A stretch of 64,000 nt of DNA from Blastococcus sp. TF02-09 (GTDB lineage Bacteria; Actinomycetota; Actinomycetes; Mycobacteriales; Geodermatophilaceae), in the NCBI RefSeq assembly GCF_003319105.1, contig NZ_QOHH01000003.1:248001-312000 (forward strand). The letters run 5' to 3'. Within the stretch, counting starts at the first letter, position 1; each line of letters begins with the position of its first letter. Shown here piece after piece: positions 8,752 to 17,238 of this stretch. Position numbers and translations under genes: made by a program. A model generated the notes under the pieces. It worked only from the letters and a program-made list of their open reading frames with translations, was not told the DNA's origin and ran no database searches.

Positions 8752-9240
8752 TCAGCCCTCGGCGTCGTCCGCCGCCCGACGGACCTCGGCGATGTCGATG
8801 CGGCGCATCTGCAGCATCGACTGCGTGGCGCGCCGGGCCCGGTCCGGATCGGGGTCGTTGGTCAGCGCGAGCAGCTCGGCCGGGTAGACCTGCCACGAGA
8901 CGCCGAAGCGATCCTTGAGCCAGCCGCACTGGCTCTCCTCGCCGCCGTCGGCCATGAGCCCGAACCAGTAGTGGTCGGCCTCCTCCTGGTCGGCGCAGAC
9001 GATCTGGAAGGAGATCGCCTCGGTGAAGGGGAACTGCGGGCCGCCGTTGAGGCCGGTGTACCGGGTGCCGTCGAGGGTGAAGTCGACCGTGAGGACGTCG
9101 CCCTCCTTCATCGGCGGGGGCATGTCGGGGCCGTAGCGGGTGACCTCGTCGATGCTCGAGTTCGGGAAGACCGAGGTGTAGAGCCTCGCGGCCTCCTCCG
9201 CCTGGCCGTCGAACCACAGGCACGGGATCTGCTTCGGCAT
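8752..9240 (-). CDS. VOC-family (PhnB-like) protein
   Basis: A 162-residue single-domain vicinal-oxygen-chelate protein. The opening MPKQIPCLWFDGQAEEAARL and the middle FQIVCADQEEADHYWFGL are typical of the PhnB/3-demethylubiquinone-methyltransferase-like subgroup, most members of which have no proven activity. A GAGGAGGGAC ribosome binding site precedes the ATG. It is separated by 85 bp from the upstream SGNH hydrolase gene. The VOC fold often binds metals or small hydrophobic molecules; no more specific function can be claimed. Confidence 0.85.
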   Translation of the reverse strand: MPKQIPCLWFDGQAEEAARLYTSVFPNSSIDEVTRYGPDMPPPMKEGDVLTVDFTLDGTRYTGLNGGPQFPFTEAISFQIVCADQEEADHYWFGLMADGGEESQCGWLKDRFGVSWQVYPAELLALTNDPDPDRARRATQSMLQMRRIDIAEVRRAADDAEG

Positions 9241-9325
9241 GGTGGGTCCCTCCTCGACGCGCTGTCGGCTGTCGGGAGTGAGGACCCGGGTGCCCCCTGG
9301 AACTCATCGAGGGTGCCCGAGGTGA

Positions 9326-9928
9326 TCAGCCGCCGAGCCAGCGCTCCCAGGCGGGGCGGACGAGGTCGGCGAGGCGTGCGTAGCCGGCGGCTCCGGGGTG
9401 CGCACCGTCGCCGGCGGCCACCTCGGAGCGCCAGACCGGGTCGGCGGCCAGCGCGGCGGCGACCGGGACGTAGGGCACGCCGTGGTCGGCGCAGGCGCGG
9501 GCGAAGCGGTCGTCGAGGTGCGCGATCCGCTGGTTCTGGCGGTCGTCGGCGACGGCGGGCGGGCCGACGACGAGCACCGGCCACCCCGCGTCCGCCGCGC
9601 CGGCCAGCATCCCGGCGAGGGCCGCAACCGACTGCTCCGGCTCGAGCCGCGAGGCGCCGTCCTCCTCCGTGGTGTCGTTGACGCCGGTGGAGAGGACCAC
9701 CCGCGGCTCCCACTCGCCACCCGCCAGGCGGACCCGGCACTCGGCGGCCCACCGCTCGGCGACCTCGGCGGTGGTCTGCCGGCGCACGCCGAGGACGTAA
9801 CGGGTGACCGGCAGGCCGGCTCGCGCGCTGGCGACGCAGAGCCGGCCCGCCCAGCCGAGGTGCTCGGGGTCGCCGACGCCGGCCACGAAGGAGTCGCCGA
9901 CGAAGCAGACGCGCAGGTCCCGGGTCAC
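9326..9928 (-). CDS. SGNH/GDSL-family hydrolase
   Basis: A 200-residue esterase/lipase of the SGNH superfamily. Block I is FVGDSFVAG with nucleophile S13; block III is GVND near residue 83; the catalytic Asp/His pair is in DGAHPG near residue 174. No signal peptide is seen, so it acts inside the cell. It starts 12 bp downstream of the dnaE2 stop, close enough to be the last gene of the SOS operon by read-through, though a link to DNA repair is not known. Substrate unknown. Confidence 0.88.
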   Translation of the reverse strand: MTRDLRVCFVGDSFVAGVGDPEHLGWAGRLCVASARAGLPVTRYVLGVRRQTTAEVAERWAAECRVRLAGGEWEPRVVLSTGVNDTTEEDGASRLEPEQSVAALAGMLAGAADAGWPVLVVGPPAVADDRQNQRIAHLDDRFARACADHGVPYVPVAAALAADPVWRSEVAAGDGAHPGAAGYARLADLVRPAWERWLGG

Positions 9929-9940
9929 CTCCCCATCCTG

Positions 9941-12900
9941 CTAGTGACCGGAGCTGCCCGGGCTGGAGTGCCAGAGCTTGCGCGGCGGGCCGGCAGCGGC
10001 GCGCCGGGCTGCGGTCCCGGCGTCGTCGCCGGCCGGCTTGATGTCCGCGTAGGGCGACATCCGGAAGCCGGTGGGGTGCACCAGCACCGGCTTGACGATC
10101 ACCGGCCGCGGCCCGTGCGAGGCCGCCGCCCCGGCGATCGCCTGCTCGGTGTACTCCCCCGGTGCGGCCATCAGCTCGCGGACCGCGTCCAGGCCGCCGG
10201 TCTCCCATGCCTCGTGCAGCGCCGGTAGCTCCCACGCCCCCGTCGCCCGCAGCGAGACCCCGCGCGCGCCGGTGCGGCGCAGCACCCCGCGGACCACCAG
10301 CAGCCACGAGTGGAAGACGGTGGCGGCGTAGGGCCCCTGGGCGTCCTCGAAGAAGGTCGAGTCGGTACAGCCGGTCCCGTCATCCAGGGTCACGAACACC
10401 ACCCGCCGTCCCGACCGGATCGGCGGGGTCTGCGTCGCCACCTTCACCCCGGCGACCAGCAGCTCCGAGCCGCTCCGGCAGCCGAGCAGGTCGGCGGCCG
10501 GCACCGCCCCCAGTGCCGCCAGGAACGGCTTGTAGAAGTCGACGACGTGCCGGCTGGCGTCCAGACCGAGGACCTCCAGCTCGGCGCGCACCAGCTCGGC
10601 GTCGGTGAACTCCGGCAGCCCGCTGCCCTCCGCCCAGCCGGGGCCCACCCCCGGCCCGTCGGCGCGCTCCTCCGGTCCGGCGACGTCGTCGAGCGGGAAC
10701 AGCGCCTCCTGGCCGGCGCCGTCCTGCTCGATCCCGAGCAGATCGAGGCTCAGCTGCCCGGCCGAGCTCGCCCGGGCGCCGCTGCGACTCCACCGGTCCA
10801 GCTCGCCGATCTGCAGCAGGAGGTCGCGGCGGGTGAGCTGCCGGCGGCGGTGCGCGGGTCGCCGCGACTCGCGGTCGCGCATGCCGAACCCGTAGAGGGA
10901 GTCGAAGCCGCCGGCGAGCACCAGCCGCTCGACCACCGGGCGGGACACCGACGCCCGGGACCAGAAGTCGCTCAGCGACCGGTAGGGCTGCCCGGCGACG
11001 ATGCGGGCGACCTCGTCGTCGGAGATGCCCTTCACGTCGGCCAGCGACAGCCGGACGCCGTAGCGGGAGGGGTCGGGCATCGCCGCCGGCATCCACTCCG
11101 GCAGCCGCCGGCCCTCCTGACTCTCCGCCGAGGTTTCGTCACACCGCTCGACCCGGTAGGTCTCCCCCGAGGCGTTCACGTCGAGCCCGAGCACCGCGAT
11201 GCCGAAGTTGCGGGCGTCGTCGAGGATCAGCCGCTTCGGGTACATGCCGGGATCGTGGGTGAGCACCCCGGCGAGGAACGCCGCCGTGTGGTGGGTCTTG
11301 AGCCAGGCCGACTGGTAGGTGGGCAGCGCGAACGCCGCCGCGTGCGCCTTGCAGAAGCCGAACGACCCGAAGGCCACCAGCACCTGCCAGACCTGCTCGG
11401 CGACCTCCTCCGGGTACCCGGCGTCCAGCACGCGGGGCATGAACCACGCGCGCACCTCGGGATGGGCGTCCTTCTCCCCCAGCGCCCGGCGCACCTCGTC
11501 GGCCTCGGCCAGCGTGCAGCCGGTCATCCGGGAGACGACGTGCAGCACCTGCTCGTGGAAGACCACGACCCCCGCGGTCTCCGCCAGCGCGAACTCCAGG
11601 TCGGGGTGCGGGTACTCGGCGTCCCGCCAGCCGTTCCGGGCCAGGAGGAACGGGGTGACCATGTCGCTCTTCACCGGCCCGGGCCGGAACAGCGAGATGT
11701 CGATGATGAGGTCCTCGAACGTCTGCGGGCCGAACTTGCCCACCAGCTCGCGCTGGCCGGGCGACTCGATCTGGAACATGCCCAGCGTGCGGGTGCTGCG
11801 GATCAGCTCGAAGGTCGTCGGGTCGTCCCGCGGGACGGCGTCGATGTCGAGGGTCTCGCCGTCGACCCGCGCCACCTCGTCCATGGCGTGCGCGATCGCC
11901 GACTGCATCCGGATGCCGAGCAGGTCGAGCTTGAGCAGCCCGAGCTCCTCGACGTCGTCCTTGTCGAACTGGCTCATCGGGTAGCCCAGGTAGCTGTTCT
12001 CGACGGGGGTGCGGTCGAGCAGGGTGGTGTCGGAGAGCAGCACTCCGCACGGGTGCAGCGCGATGTGCCGCGGCAGCCCGTCGAGCCGGGCGACCAGGTC
12101 GAACAGCAGGTCCAGGTCACCGCTGCCACCGGATCGTCGCGACCCGTACCGGCTGGCGCGCAGCTCGGGCAGATCGCGCAGCGCGGCGTGCACCTGGTTG
12201 GCCCGGATGTGCGGGAACGCCTTGGCGACGGCGTCGATCTCGGCCTGCGGCAGGCTCAGCGCGGCGCCGACGTCGCGGATGGCGTGCCGCACCCGGTAGG
12301 TGTCCATCATCGAGATGCAGCTGACCCGGTCGGCGCCGAACCGGTCGAGGACGGCGTCGTAGACCTCCATCCGCCGGGCGGACTCCACGTCGATGTCGAT
12401 GTCGGGCAGCTGGTGGCGCAGCGGCGAGAGGAACCGCTCCATCAGCAGGCCGTAGCGGATCGGGTCGACGTCGGAGATGCCGAGCAGGTAGGTGACGAGG
12501 CTGCCGGCACCGGAGCCACGCGCCGCCGCCCGAACCCTCAAGCTCTTGATGAGGTCGACCACGTCGGCGACGGTGAGGAAGTAGGAGGGGTAGCCGAGCT
12601 GGTCGATCACCGCCAGCTCCTGATCGAGCCGGACGCGCACCCGCTCCGACAGCGGCATCCCGCGCCGGCCGAGCCCCGCCTCGCAGCGGGCCCGCAGCAC
12701 CTCCGACGAGGTCATCCCCCGCTCGGCGGCCGTGGTGACGACGTCGAGCTCCGGGTAGCGGACGCTGCCGACACCGAGGTCGTCCCGGATGTCGACGGCG
12801 CACTGCTCGGCCAGCCGGGCGGTGCGCTCGAGCAGCCTCGTTGCTGCGTCCCGATCGGGGCCGACGAGGTCCTCGGCGACCTGCGCCATCTCCTTGCCCG

Positions 12901-13738
12901 ACTTCAGGTAGCCCTCGGCGGTGCGCCGGTCGACGTGCCGCAGGTCCAGCGGGACGAGCCGGCGGGCGGCGTCGAGGACGTCGGCGGTCGGCGCGTCGAG
13001 GGCGTCGACGTAGCGGACCGCGTTGCTGAGCACCGCCGGCACACCCTGCTCGGCGGCGAACCGGAGCATGGCCTGCGCCCGCTGCCGGTCACCCCGGCCC
13101 CGGTGGTGCACCACCTCGAGGACCACGTGCGGCCCGAAGACCGCCCGCCAGGTGTCGAGCTGCGCCGCGGCGAGCTCGGTGCGGCCGGTGGCCAGCGCCC
13201 GGCCCACCGGGGAGTCGGGCCCCAGCAGCGCGGTCAGGCCGGTGGCGTGCTCGGCGGCCATGGCCAGCGAGCTGACCGGTTCGCCGCGGGTGCCGCGCAG
13301 GTGGGTGCTGCTGGTGAGCCGGCACAGCGACGCCCAGCCGGCGCCGTCGCGGGCCAGGAAGGTGGTGCGCGGCAGCCGGAGGTCGACCGCCGCCCCGCCC
13401 CGGGCCGGCGCCCGGCGGGTGCCCGGCGGGGAGGACGGGTGCCGGCGTGGCGCCCGGGCGCCGGACGCCGCGCCGCCGAGGGCGTGCGCGAGCGCCGGGG
13501 GCACGGTGGTGTCCGGCGCGGGGGCGACGGCGAGGTCGACCCCGAAGATCGGGCGGATCCCCGCCGACCGGCAGGCCAGGGCGAACTTGACCGCCCCGTA
13601 CAACCCGTCGCGGTCGGTGAGGGCCAGCGCCCTCATCCCGTGCTCGGCGGCGCGCGCCACGAGGTCGGCGGGGTGGTTGGCCCCGAACCGCATGGAGTAG
13701 CCCGACGCGACGTGCAGGTGGACGAAAGGGTCGTTCAC
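9941..13738 (-). CDS. dnaE2: Error-prone DNA polymerase III alpha subunit
   Basis: A 1265-residue C-family polymerase, the second DnaE of actinobacteria, used for damage-induced translesion synthesis. The PHP domain opens with HLHVASGYSMRFGANHP and includes LALTDRDGLYG; the usual TDHDG His is Arg here and about 70 low-complexity residues (PAPDTTVPPALAHALGG onward) are inserted, so PHP metal binding may be reduced. The polymerase core has PDIDIDVESARR with the catalytic Asp pair and HPCGVLLSD; an OB domain lies near the C-terminus. The GTG start (13738) overlaps the HEPN gene stop as GTGA. It is the third gene of a LexA-controlled operon. In mycobacteria DnaE2 works with ImuA'/ImuB; none is seen here besides dinB at the left edge. 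Confidence 0.95.
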   Translation of the reverse strand: MNDPFVHLHVASGYSMRFGANHPADLVARAAEHGMRALALTDRDGLYGAVKFALACRSAGIRPIFGVDLAVAPAPDTTVPPALAHALGGAASGARAPRRHPSSPPGTRRAPARGGAAVDLRLPRTTFLARDGAGWASLCRLTSSTHLRGTRGEPVSSLAMAAEHATGLTALLGPDSPVGRALATGRTELAAAQLDTWRAVFGPHVVLEVVHHRGRGDRQRAQAMLRFAAEQGVPAVLSNAVRYVDALDAPTADVLDAARRLVPLDLRHVDRRTAEGYLKSGKEMAQVAEDLVGPDRDAATRLLERTARLAEQCAVDIRDDLGVGSVRYPELDVVTTAAERGMTSSEVLRARCEAGLGRRGMPLSERVRVRLDQELAVIDQLGYPSYFLTVADVVDLIKSLRVRAAARGSGAGSLVTYLLGISDVDPIRYGLLMERFLSPLRHQLPDIDIDVESARRMEVYDAVLDRFGADRVSCISMMDTYRVRHAIRDVGAALSLPQAEIDAVAKAFPHIRANQVHAALRDLPELRASRYGSRRSGGSGDLDLLFDLVARLDGLPRHIALHPCGVLLSDTTLLDRTPVENSYLGYPMSQFDKDDVEELGLLKLDLLGIRMQSAIAHAMDEVARVDGETLDIDAVPRDDPTTFELIRSTRTLGMFQIESPGQRELVGKFGPQTFEDLIIDISLFRPGPVKSDMVTPFLLARNGWRDAEYPHPDLEFALAETAGVVVFHEQVLHVVSRMTGCTLAEADEVRRALGEKDAHPEVRAWFMPRVLDAGYPEEVAEQVWQVLVAFGSFGFCKAHAAAFALPTYQSAWLKTHHTAAFLAGVLTHDPGMYPKRLILDDARNFGIAVLGLDVNASGETYRVERCDETSAESQEGRRLPEWMPAAMPDPSRYGVRLSLADVKGISDDEVARIVAGQPYRSLSDFWSRASVSRPVVERLVLAGGFDSLYGFGMRDRESRRPAHRRRQLTRRDLLLQIGELDRWSRSGARASSAGQLSLDLLGIEQDGAGQEALFPLDDVAGPEERADGPGVGPGWAEGSGLPEFTDAELVRAELEVLGLDASRHVVDFYKPFLAALGAVPAADLLGCRSGSELLVAGVKVATQTPPIRSGRRVVFVTLDDGTGCTDSTFFEDAQGPYAATVFHSWLLVVRGVLRRTGARGVSLRATGAWELPALHEAWETGGLDAVRELMAAPGEYTEQAIAGAAASHGPRPVIVKPVLVHPTGFRMSPYADIKPAGDDAGTAARRAAAGPPRKLWHSSPGSSGH

Positions 13739-14205
13739 CGCCGCGGCTCGGACGAGGTGCCGCCGACGACCCGCGGCCGCGGGTAGGTGGGAACAGCGCC
13801 GAGGTAGTTCTCCACCACGATCAGGAAGGCGCCGACGTCGCGGACGAGGTCGTCGGCCTCGCGGTCGGTGACGGCGGAGGACAGGCCCGCCTCGGCGGCG
13901 GCCCGCTTGGCGGCACCGGCAGCGAAGAAGGTGGCCCACTCCCCCAGCTCGGGCGCGATCTGGCCGAGCAGCACCCAGGCGCTGCGCGGCCGGCGGCGGC
14001 CGCCCTCGGGCCGGGTGCGGGCGGCCAGCACGGCGGCCGCGGCCCGCAGCGCACCGAGGTGCGCGGTGGCGTAGCGCTGGCGGGCGTCGGTGCAGCCGGT
14101 GGCTTCGGACAGCCCGCGGTGGGCCTGCTCCAGCAGGGTCACCGCGGCGGCGGGCAGCGCCGGGGGCAGGGGCAGCTGATCGGCCATGAGGGGTCGGGCG
14201 CCCAT
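13735..14205 (-). CDS. HEPN-domain protein (SAV_6107 type) in SOS operon
   Basis: A 156-residue all-helical protein resembling the SAV_6107 HEPN family found beside dnaE2 in many actinobacteria. The segment RYATAHLGALRAAAAVLAA (about residues 50-68) contains R-x4-H, the pattern used by HEPN ribonucleases, so RNase activity is possible. An alternative ATG is six codons downstream. The chosen ATG (14205-14203) overlaps the upstream DUF6504 stop as ATGA and the gene's own stop overlaps the dnaE2 GTG. Coupling to both neighbours places it firmly in the mutagenesis operon. Its role there is not established. Confidence 0.8.
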   Translation of the reverse strand: MGARPLMADQLPLPPALPAAAVTLLEQAHRGLSEATGCTDARQRYATAHLGALRAAAAVLAARTRPEGGRRRPRSAWVLLGQIAPELGEWATFFAAGAAKRAAAEAGLSSAVTDREADDLVRDVGAFLIVVENYLGAVPTYPRPRVVGGTSSEPRR

Positions 14206-14528
14206 CAGTCGTGCACCCGGACGAGCCACCAGCGGTTCGCCGCGGCGTCCCAGGACAGGTCGAAGACACCGGCGAAGTCGGTGCGCGAGCGCCCCGCGCG
14301 CACCGCCTCCACCCGCCACACCTCGCGCGGGGCGACCAGGTCGGCCGACGCTCCTCCGCTCCCGGCGTCGCGCTGCCACCAGGGCGAGGTCTCCATCCAC
14401 GAGTCGAGCAGCTCCCCCACGAGGTAGCGGGACTGCCCGCGCCAGAACTGCAGCGGACCGAGCGCACCCCGCTCCACCTGCACCTCTTCGCCGATCCGGT
14501 CGACGGCCTCACCGAGCACCCGGCTCAT
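14205..14528 (-). CDS. DUF6504 family protein, first gene of SOS operon
   Basis: A 107-residue small protein resembling the DUF6504 family, which is regularly encoded with dinB/imuB and dnaE2 in actinobacteria. Features are an N-terminal acidic stretch (RIGEEVQVE), PLQFWRGQSRYLV, and a Trp-rich C-terminal segment (RWWLVRVHD). The ATG at 14528 is chosen because GGGAGG stands 8 nt upstream; an upstream ATG would add nine residues without a good ribosome binding site. A perfect LexA box lies 91 bp upstream. The function is unknown; it may bind a polymerase. Confidence 0.8.
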   Translation of the reverse strand: MSRVLGEAVDRIGEEVQVERGALGPLQFWRGQSRYLVGELLDSWMETSPWWQRDAGSGGASADLVAPREVWRVEAVRAGRSRTDFAGVFDLSWDAAANRWWLVRVHD

Positions 14529-14619
14529 GACGGACCTCCCCAACGTCTGCAGCACTCCGCCGTCCGCACCACCCCGTGGGGAAGGTCGGGGACGGGTGCG
14601 GATGGCGGCTGATCTGTGT

Positions 14620-14635
14620 TCGAACGCTTGTTCGA
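14620..14635. promoter_or_regulatory. LexA (SOS) box for DUF6504-HEPN-dnaE2
   Basis: TCGAAC-GCTT-GTTCGA is a perfect match to the actinobacterial SOS consensus. It lies 91 bp upstream of the DUF6504 start and is the only such site before the operon. The position just downstream of the converging end of the HNH endonuclease gene leaves no other gene to regulate. Confidence 0.9.
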
Positions 14636-14663
14636 GCGATGTCCAGTAGACCGGAGCGCGGAT

Positions 14664-14681
14664 GCGTCGTCAAGACGACGC
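14664..14681 (-). terminator. Possible terminator after HNH endonuclease gene
   Basis: An 18-bp palindrome, GCGTCGTC, AA, GACGACGC, begins 9 bp past the stop of the DUF222 gene. Folded as a 6-bp stem with a TCAAGA loop it could end transcription before the SOS promoter. No T-tract follows, as is usual in high-GC actinobacteria. Confidence 0.4.
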
Positions 14682-14690
14682 GGCGGGTCG

Positions 14691-16142
14691 TCACGGGCGC
14701 AGTGGATCGGGCGGGGCGAGCTCCTCGAGCTCGGGAGGATCCGGCTCGGGGTCGTGGTACCAACCCGGCGGCCTCGTCGTCCGCGAGACGCCCGACGGAG
14801 TGTGGACCGTGAGCCGGCCATCGACGCCCAGGGCGAACGACCATCCCCGGGCGAAGGTCTTGATCCGGTGGTGCCGCCGGCACAGGCAGCAGAGGTTCTC
14901 GCACGCCGTCGGACCGCCGTCGGCGTACGGGTGCCCGTGGTCGATGTCGCAGGTGCCGGCGCGCCGGCCGCACCCCGGCATCCGGCAGCGCCGATCGCGG
15001 ACCGTCACCAGGCGCCGCTGCGCAGCGGAGGGCTCGTAGCTCCCGGTGGGCGGCGGGCGCCCGAGCCCCGATCCGCCGGGACCGGCGGCCCGGCGGAGCT
15101 CCGTGCGGGTCGCGACGGCGACGGTCTCACCGCTCGCCGGGTCGTCGATCGCGATCGACACCGAGCCGCCGGCCGGCGGAGTGCCTAGGCCGAGCAGATC
15201 GAGGGAGGCGAGCAGCTCCCGGCACTGCATGGCGGAGACCAGTTGCCCGTCCACCTCCGCCGGAGCCGCACCGGACGGCGCGTCGGCTCGCAGTGCCGGC
15301 AGCGCCGCGTGGATGGTCAGGTGGGCGGTGACGGCCGGGCGGCTGGTGTCCCACGGCCGGAGGAGCAGATCGAGCGCGGTGGTCGAGCGCAGCACCCCCA
15401 TCGGCCGGTCGTCCCCCTCGGCCCGCAGCCAGCGCGCGTACTGAGCGACCGCGTCGCGAGCTGCGTGCACGACGGGCAGCGGTCCCTCGATCACCAGGCG
15501 GCCGAGACCGTCGGCGGTGCGCTCGACGTGCACGTCGGCCCTCCGCTCCGCCTCCCGGCGCCGGCGCTCCTTGGCTGCGGCATCGACCCGGTAGAGGTGG
15601 TAGCGGACCCGGTCGCCCAACCGCGACGGCGGGCAGTCCTCGGCGCCGGGGAGCACCCGGGCCTGCACCGCGGCGGCCACGGCGTCGGAGGCATCGCCGA
15701 GGAGGTCGAGCAGGATGCGCGCCTTGCGGATCGTCAGCCGCCCCGCGAACAGCTCCGACCAGGTCGGCGCCAGCGTGGTGGTGAGCAGCACCGACTCGGC
15801 CGCCAGCCGGGACGCCTCGTCTTCGGAGCAGTGTCGGATGACGGCCAGCTCGGAGACGAAGTCGTCGGAGACGTCGGCGAGTGCGGGCGGACGCATCGCC
15901 CGCGAGTCGACGCCCGGAGCCCCGCGCGAACCGAAGTCCGCGTCCCACTCGACGGTCCTACGCCGGGCGAGCTCGGCGACCGCGGCGGCCTGCCGCGCGT
16001 ACTCACGGGCCATGTGCGCGTCGGAGGACCAGATGTCGGCGACGAGCTCGAGGTCGGTGTCGTACGCCGACCCGAGCTCCGAGGGAACGAACGGCATCGG
16101 CTCGCCGTCGACCGGCGGTCCGACCGTTCCTCCTTCCTCCAT
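14691..16142 (-). CDS. HNH endonuclease with DUF222 (13E12-repeat family)
   Basis: A 483-residue member of the DUF222/13E12 family: an N-terminal helical DUF222 region (about 30-330) and a C-terminal HNH nuclease domain. The HNH core has zinc-type Cys pairs in CRMPGCGRR and CCLCRRHH and the catalytic region CDIDHGHPYADGG. Such genes are multicopy in actinobacteria and often flank repair or mobile regions; their cellular role is not settled. The ATG at 16142 lacks a ribosome binding site but has TAGCGT 6 nt upstream, so a leaderless mRNA is likely. A second, longer paralogue is at 28324-30525. Confidence 0.9.
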   Translation of the reverse strand: MEEGGTVGPPVDGEPMPFVPSELGSAYDTDLELVADIWSSDAHMAREYARQAAAVAELARRRTVEWDADFGSRGAPGVDSRAMRPPALADVSDDFVSELAVIRHCSEDEASRLAAESVLLTTTLAPTWSELFAGRLTIRKARILLDLLGDASDAVAAAVQARVLPGAEDCPPSRLGDRVRYHLYRVDAAAKERRRREAERRADVHVERTADGLGRLVIEGPLPVVHAARDAVAQYARWLRAEGDDRPMGVLRSTTALDLLLRPWDTSRPAVTAHLTIHAALPALRADAPSGAAPAEVDGQLVSAMQCRELLASLDLLGLGTPPAGGSVSIAIDDPASGETVAVATRTELRRAAGPGGSGLGRPPPTGSYEPSAAQRRLVTVRDRRCRMPGCGRRAGTCDIDHGHPYADGGPTACENLCCLCRRHHRIKTFARGWSFALGVDGRLTVHTPSGVSRTTRPPGWYHDPEPDPPELEELAPPDPLRP

Positions 16143-16148
16143 GCCTGC

Positions 16149-16154
16149 ACGCTA
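16149..16154 (-). promoter_or_regulatory. -10 box for a leaderless HNH endonuclease mRNA
   Basis: TAGCGT on the minus strand is spaced 6 nt (GCAGGC) from the ATG at 16142-16140, fitting leaderless transcription. Confidence 0.5.
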
Positions 16155-16327
16155 GGCCCCGGGTACGACAGTTTCCGCTGGTCAGCGGGACGACGGCCGG
16201 AGTGATCCCACTGGATTCCCTCGCGCCGGGGGTCCATCACCGCGGTGCCGTCCTCACCTGGGTTCGCACCCGGCTGAACGAGCAAGGCGAACCCGACCAC
16301 CACCGTCCGCGTGGCTCACGATGAGGC

Positions 16328-16672
16328 ATGCACTTCAGCGAGATGCAGGCCACGGCACGCGCAGTGCGAGCGAAGTACGCGCAGGTGGAGAGCGAGCAGT
16401 ACGGACGCTCTTGGACGGCCGAAGAGATCATGCTGGGATTCCTCGGGGACGTCGGCGACCTCGCGAAGCTCGTGCAGGGCAAAGCCGGCGTGCGGCCACG
16501 CGACGACCTCGATGACGCGTTGGCCCATGAACTGGCGGACTGCCTTTGGGCCGTCCTCACCCTCGCCGACACCTACGGCGTCGACCTGGAGACCGCCTTC
16601 GCCGACACGATGCAAGCCCTCGCACAACAGCTCGACGACGTGCGAGACACGGGCGGGAGGGCCGGCGGCTGA
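16328..16672 (+). CDS. MazG-like nucleotide pyrophosphohydrolase family protein
   Basis: A 114-residue all-helical protein resembling the MazG-like family that hydrolyses (d)NTPs to monophosphates. Expected acidic positions appear in EEIMLGFLGDVGDLAKL (about 32-48) and HELADCLWAVLTLAD (about 67-81); the first motif has Asp where classical MazG has ExxE, so metal binding may differ. The ATG at 16328 has CACGAT 5 nt upstream, which could serve as a -10 element. It precedes the YbaK-like gene by 53 bp. House-cleaning of abnormal nucleotides is the likely role by family. Confidence 0.75.
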   Translation: MHFSEMQATARAVRAKYAQVESEQYGRSWTAEEIMLGFLGDVGDLAKLVQGKAGVRPRDDLDDALAHELADCLWAVLTLADTYGVDLETAFADTMQALAQQLDDVRDTGGRAGG

Positions 16673-16713
16673 CGGTGGCGCCGCCCGACCGGCCGAGGTC
16701 GCCGGGGCGGTGG

Positions 16714-16719
16714 CAGGAT
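16714..16719 (+). promoter_or_regulatory. Possible -10 box for a leaderless YbaK-like gene
   Basis: CAGGAT is spaced 6 nt from the ATG at 16726 and keeps the strongly conserved A2 and T6 of a -10 element; there is no ribosome binding site. Confidence 0.35.
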
Positions 16720-16725
16720 CGACCC

Positions 16726-17238
16726 ATGTCCTCGCCCGCGCACCCCCGGGTCGCCGCGGTCAGCCGCCTGCTGCAGGAGGCCGGCGCGGCCGGTCAGGTA
16801 CGCGTGCTCCCCGCCGAGGTCCGCACCGCCGCCGCGGCCGCCGCCGAGCTCGGCGTGCCGGTGGGCGCCATCGCCAACAGCCTCGTCTTCGTCGCCGCCG
16901 GCCAGCCGCTGCTGGTCATGACCAGCGGCGCGCACCGGGTGGACGAGTCGAAGGTCGCCGCCCTGCTGGGCGTGGACTCCGTCTCCCGCGCACCGGCCGA
17001 GCTGGTCCGCGCGGTCACCGGCCAGCCGATCGGCGGCGTCGCCCCCGTCGGCCACCCCGAGCCGATCGGCACCCTCGTCGACGTCGAGCTCGCCCGCCAC
17101 CCGCAGGTCTGGGCGGCGGCCGGGCACCCCGCGACGGTCTTCCCGACCACCTACGACGAGCTGCTCCGGCTCACCGACGGAACCGCCGCCGAGGTGGGCG
17201 AGGACGTGCTCGACGGCGCCGAGGCGGTCGGCTCGTGA
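16726..17238 (+). CDS. YbaK/ProX-type aminoacyl-tRNA deacylase
   Basis: A 170-residue protein of the YbaK/EbsC family, which clears mischarged aminoacyl-tRNA in trans. Recognisable blocks are TAAAAAAELGVPVGAIANSL (about 35-54), SGAHRVDESKVAALLG with the conserved Lys, and the glycine-rich loop PIGGVAPVGH typical of this domain. It carries no other domain, so it is a free-standing editing factor. The stop overlaps the next gene's GTG (GTGA), so it is cotranscribed with the acetyltransferase. Which tRNA it edits is not visible. Confidence 0.85.
   Translation: MSSPAHPRVAAVSRLLQEAGAAGQVRVLPAEVRTAAAAAAELGVPVGAIANSLVFVAAGQPLLVMTSGAHRVDESKVAALLGVDSVSRAPAELVRAVTGQPIGGVAPVGHPEPIGTLVDVELARHPQVWAAAGHPATVFPTTYDELLRLTDGTAAEVGEDVLDGAEAVGS

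Noticed and set aside
10310-13786. Very long plus-strand open frame opposite dnaE2
   Set aside because: High GC removes stops from antisense frames. The minus strand has full DnaE homology and start-stop coupling; the antisense product has biased composition and no recognisable family.
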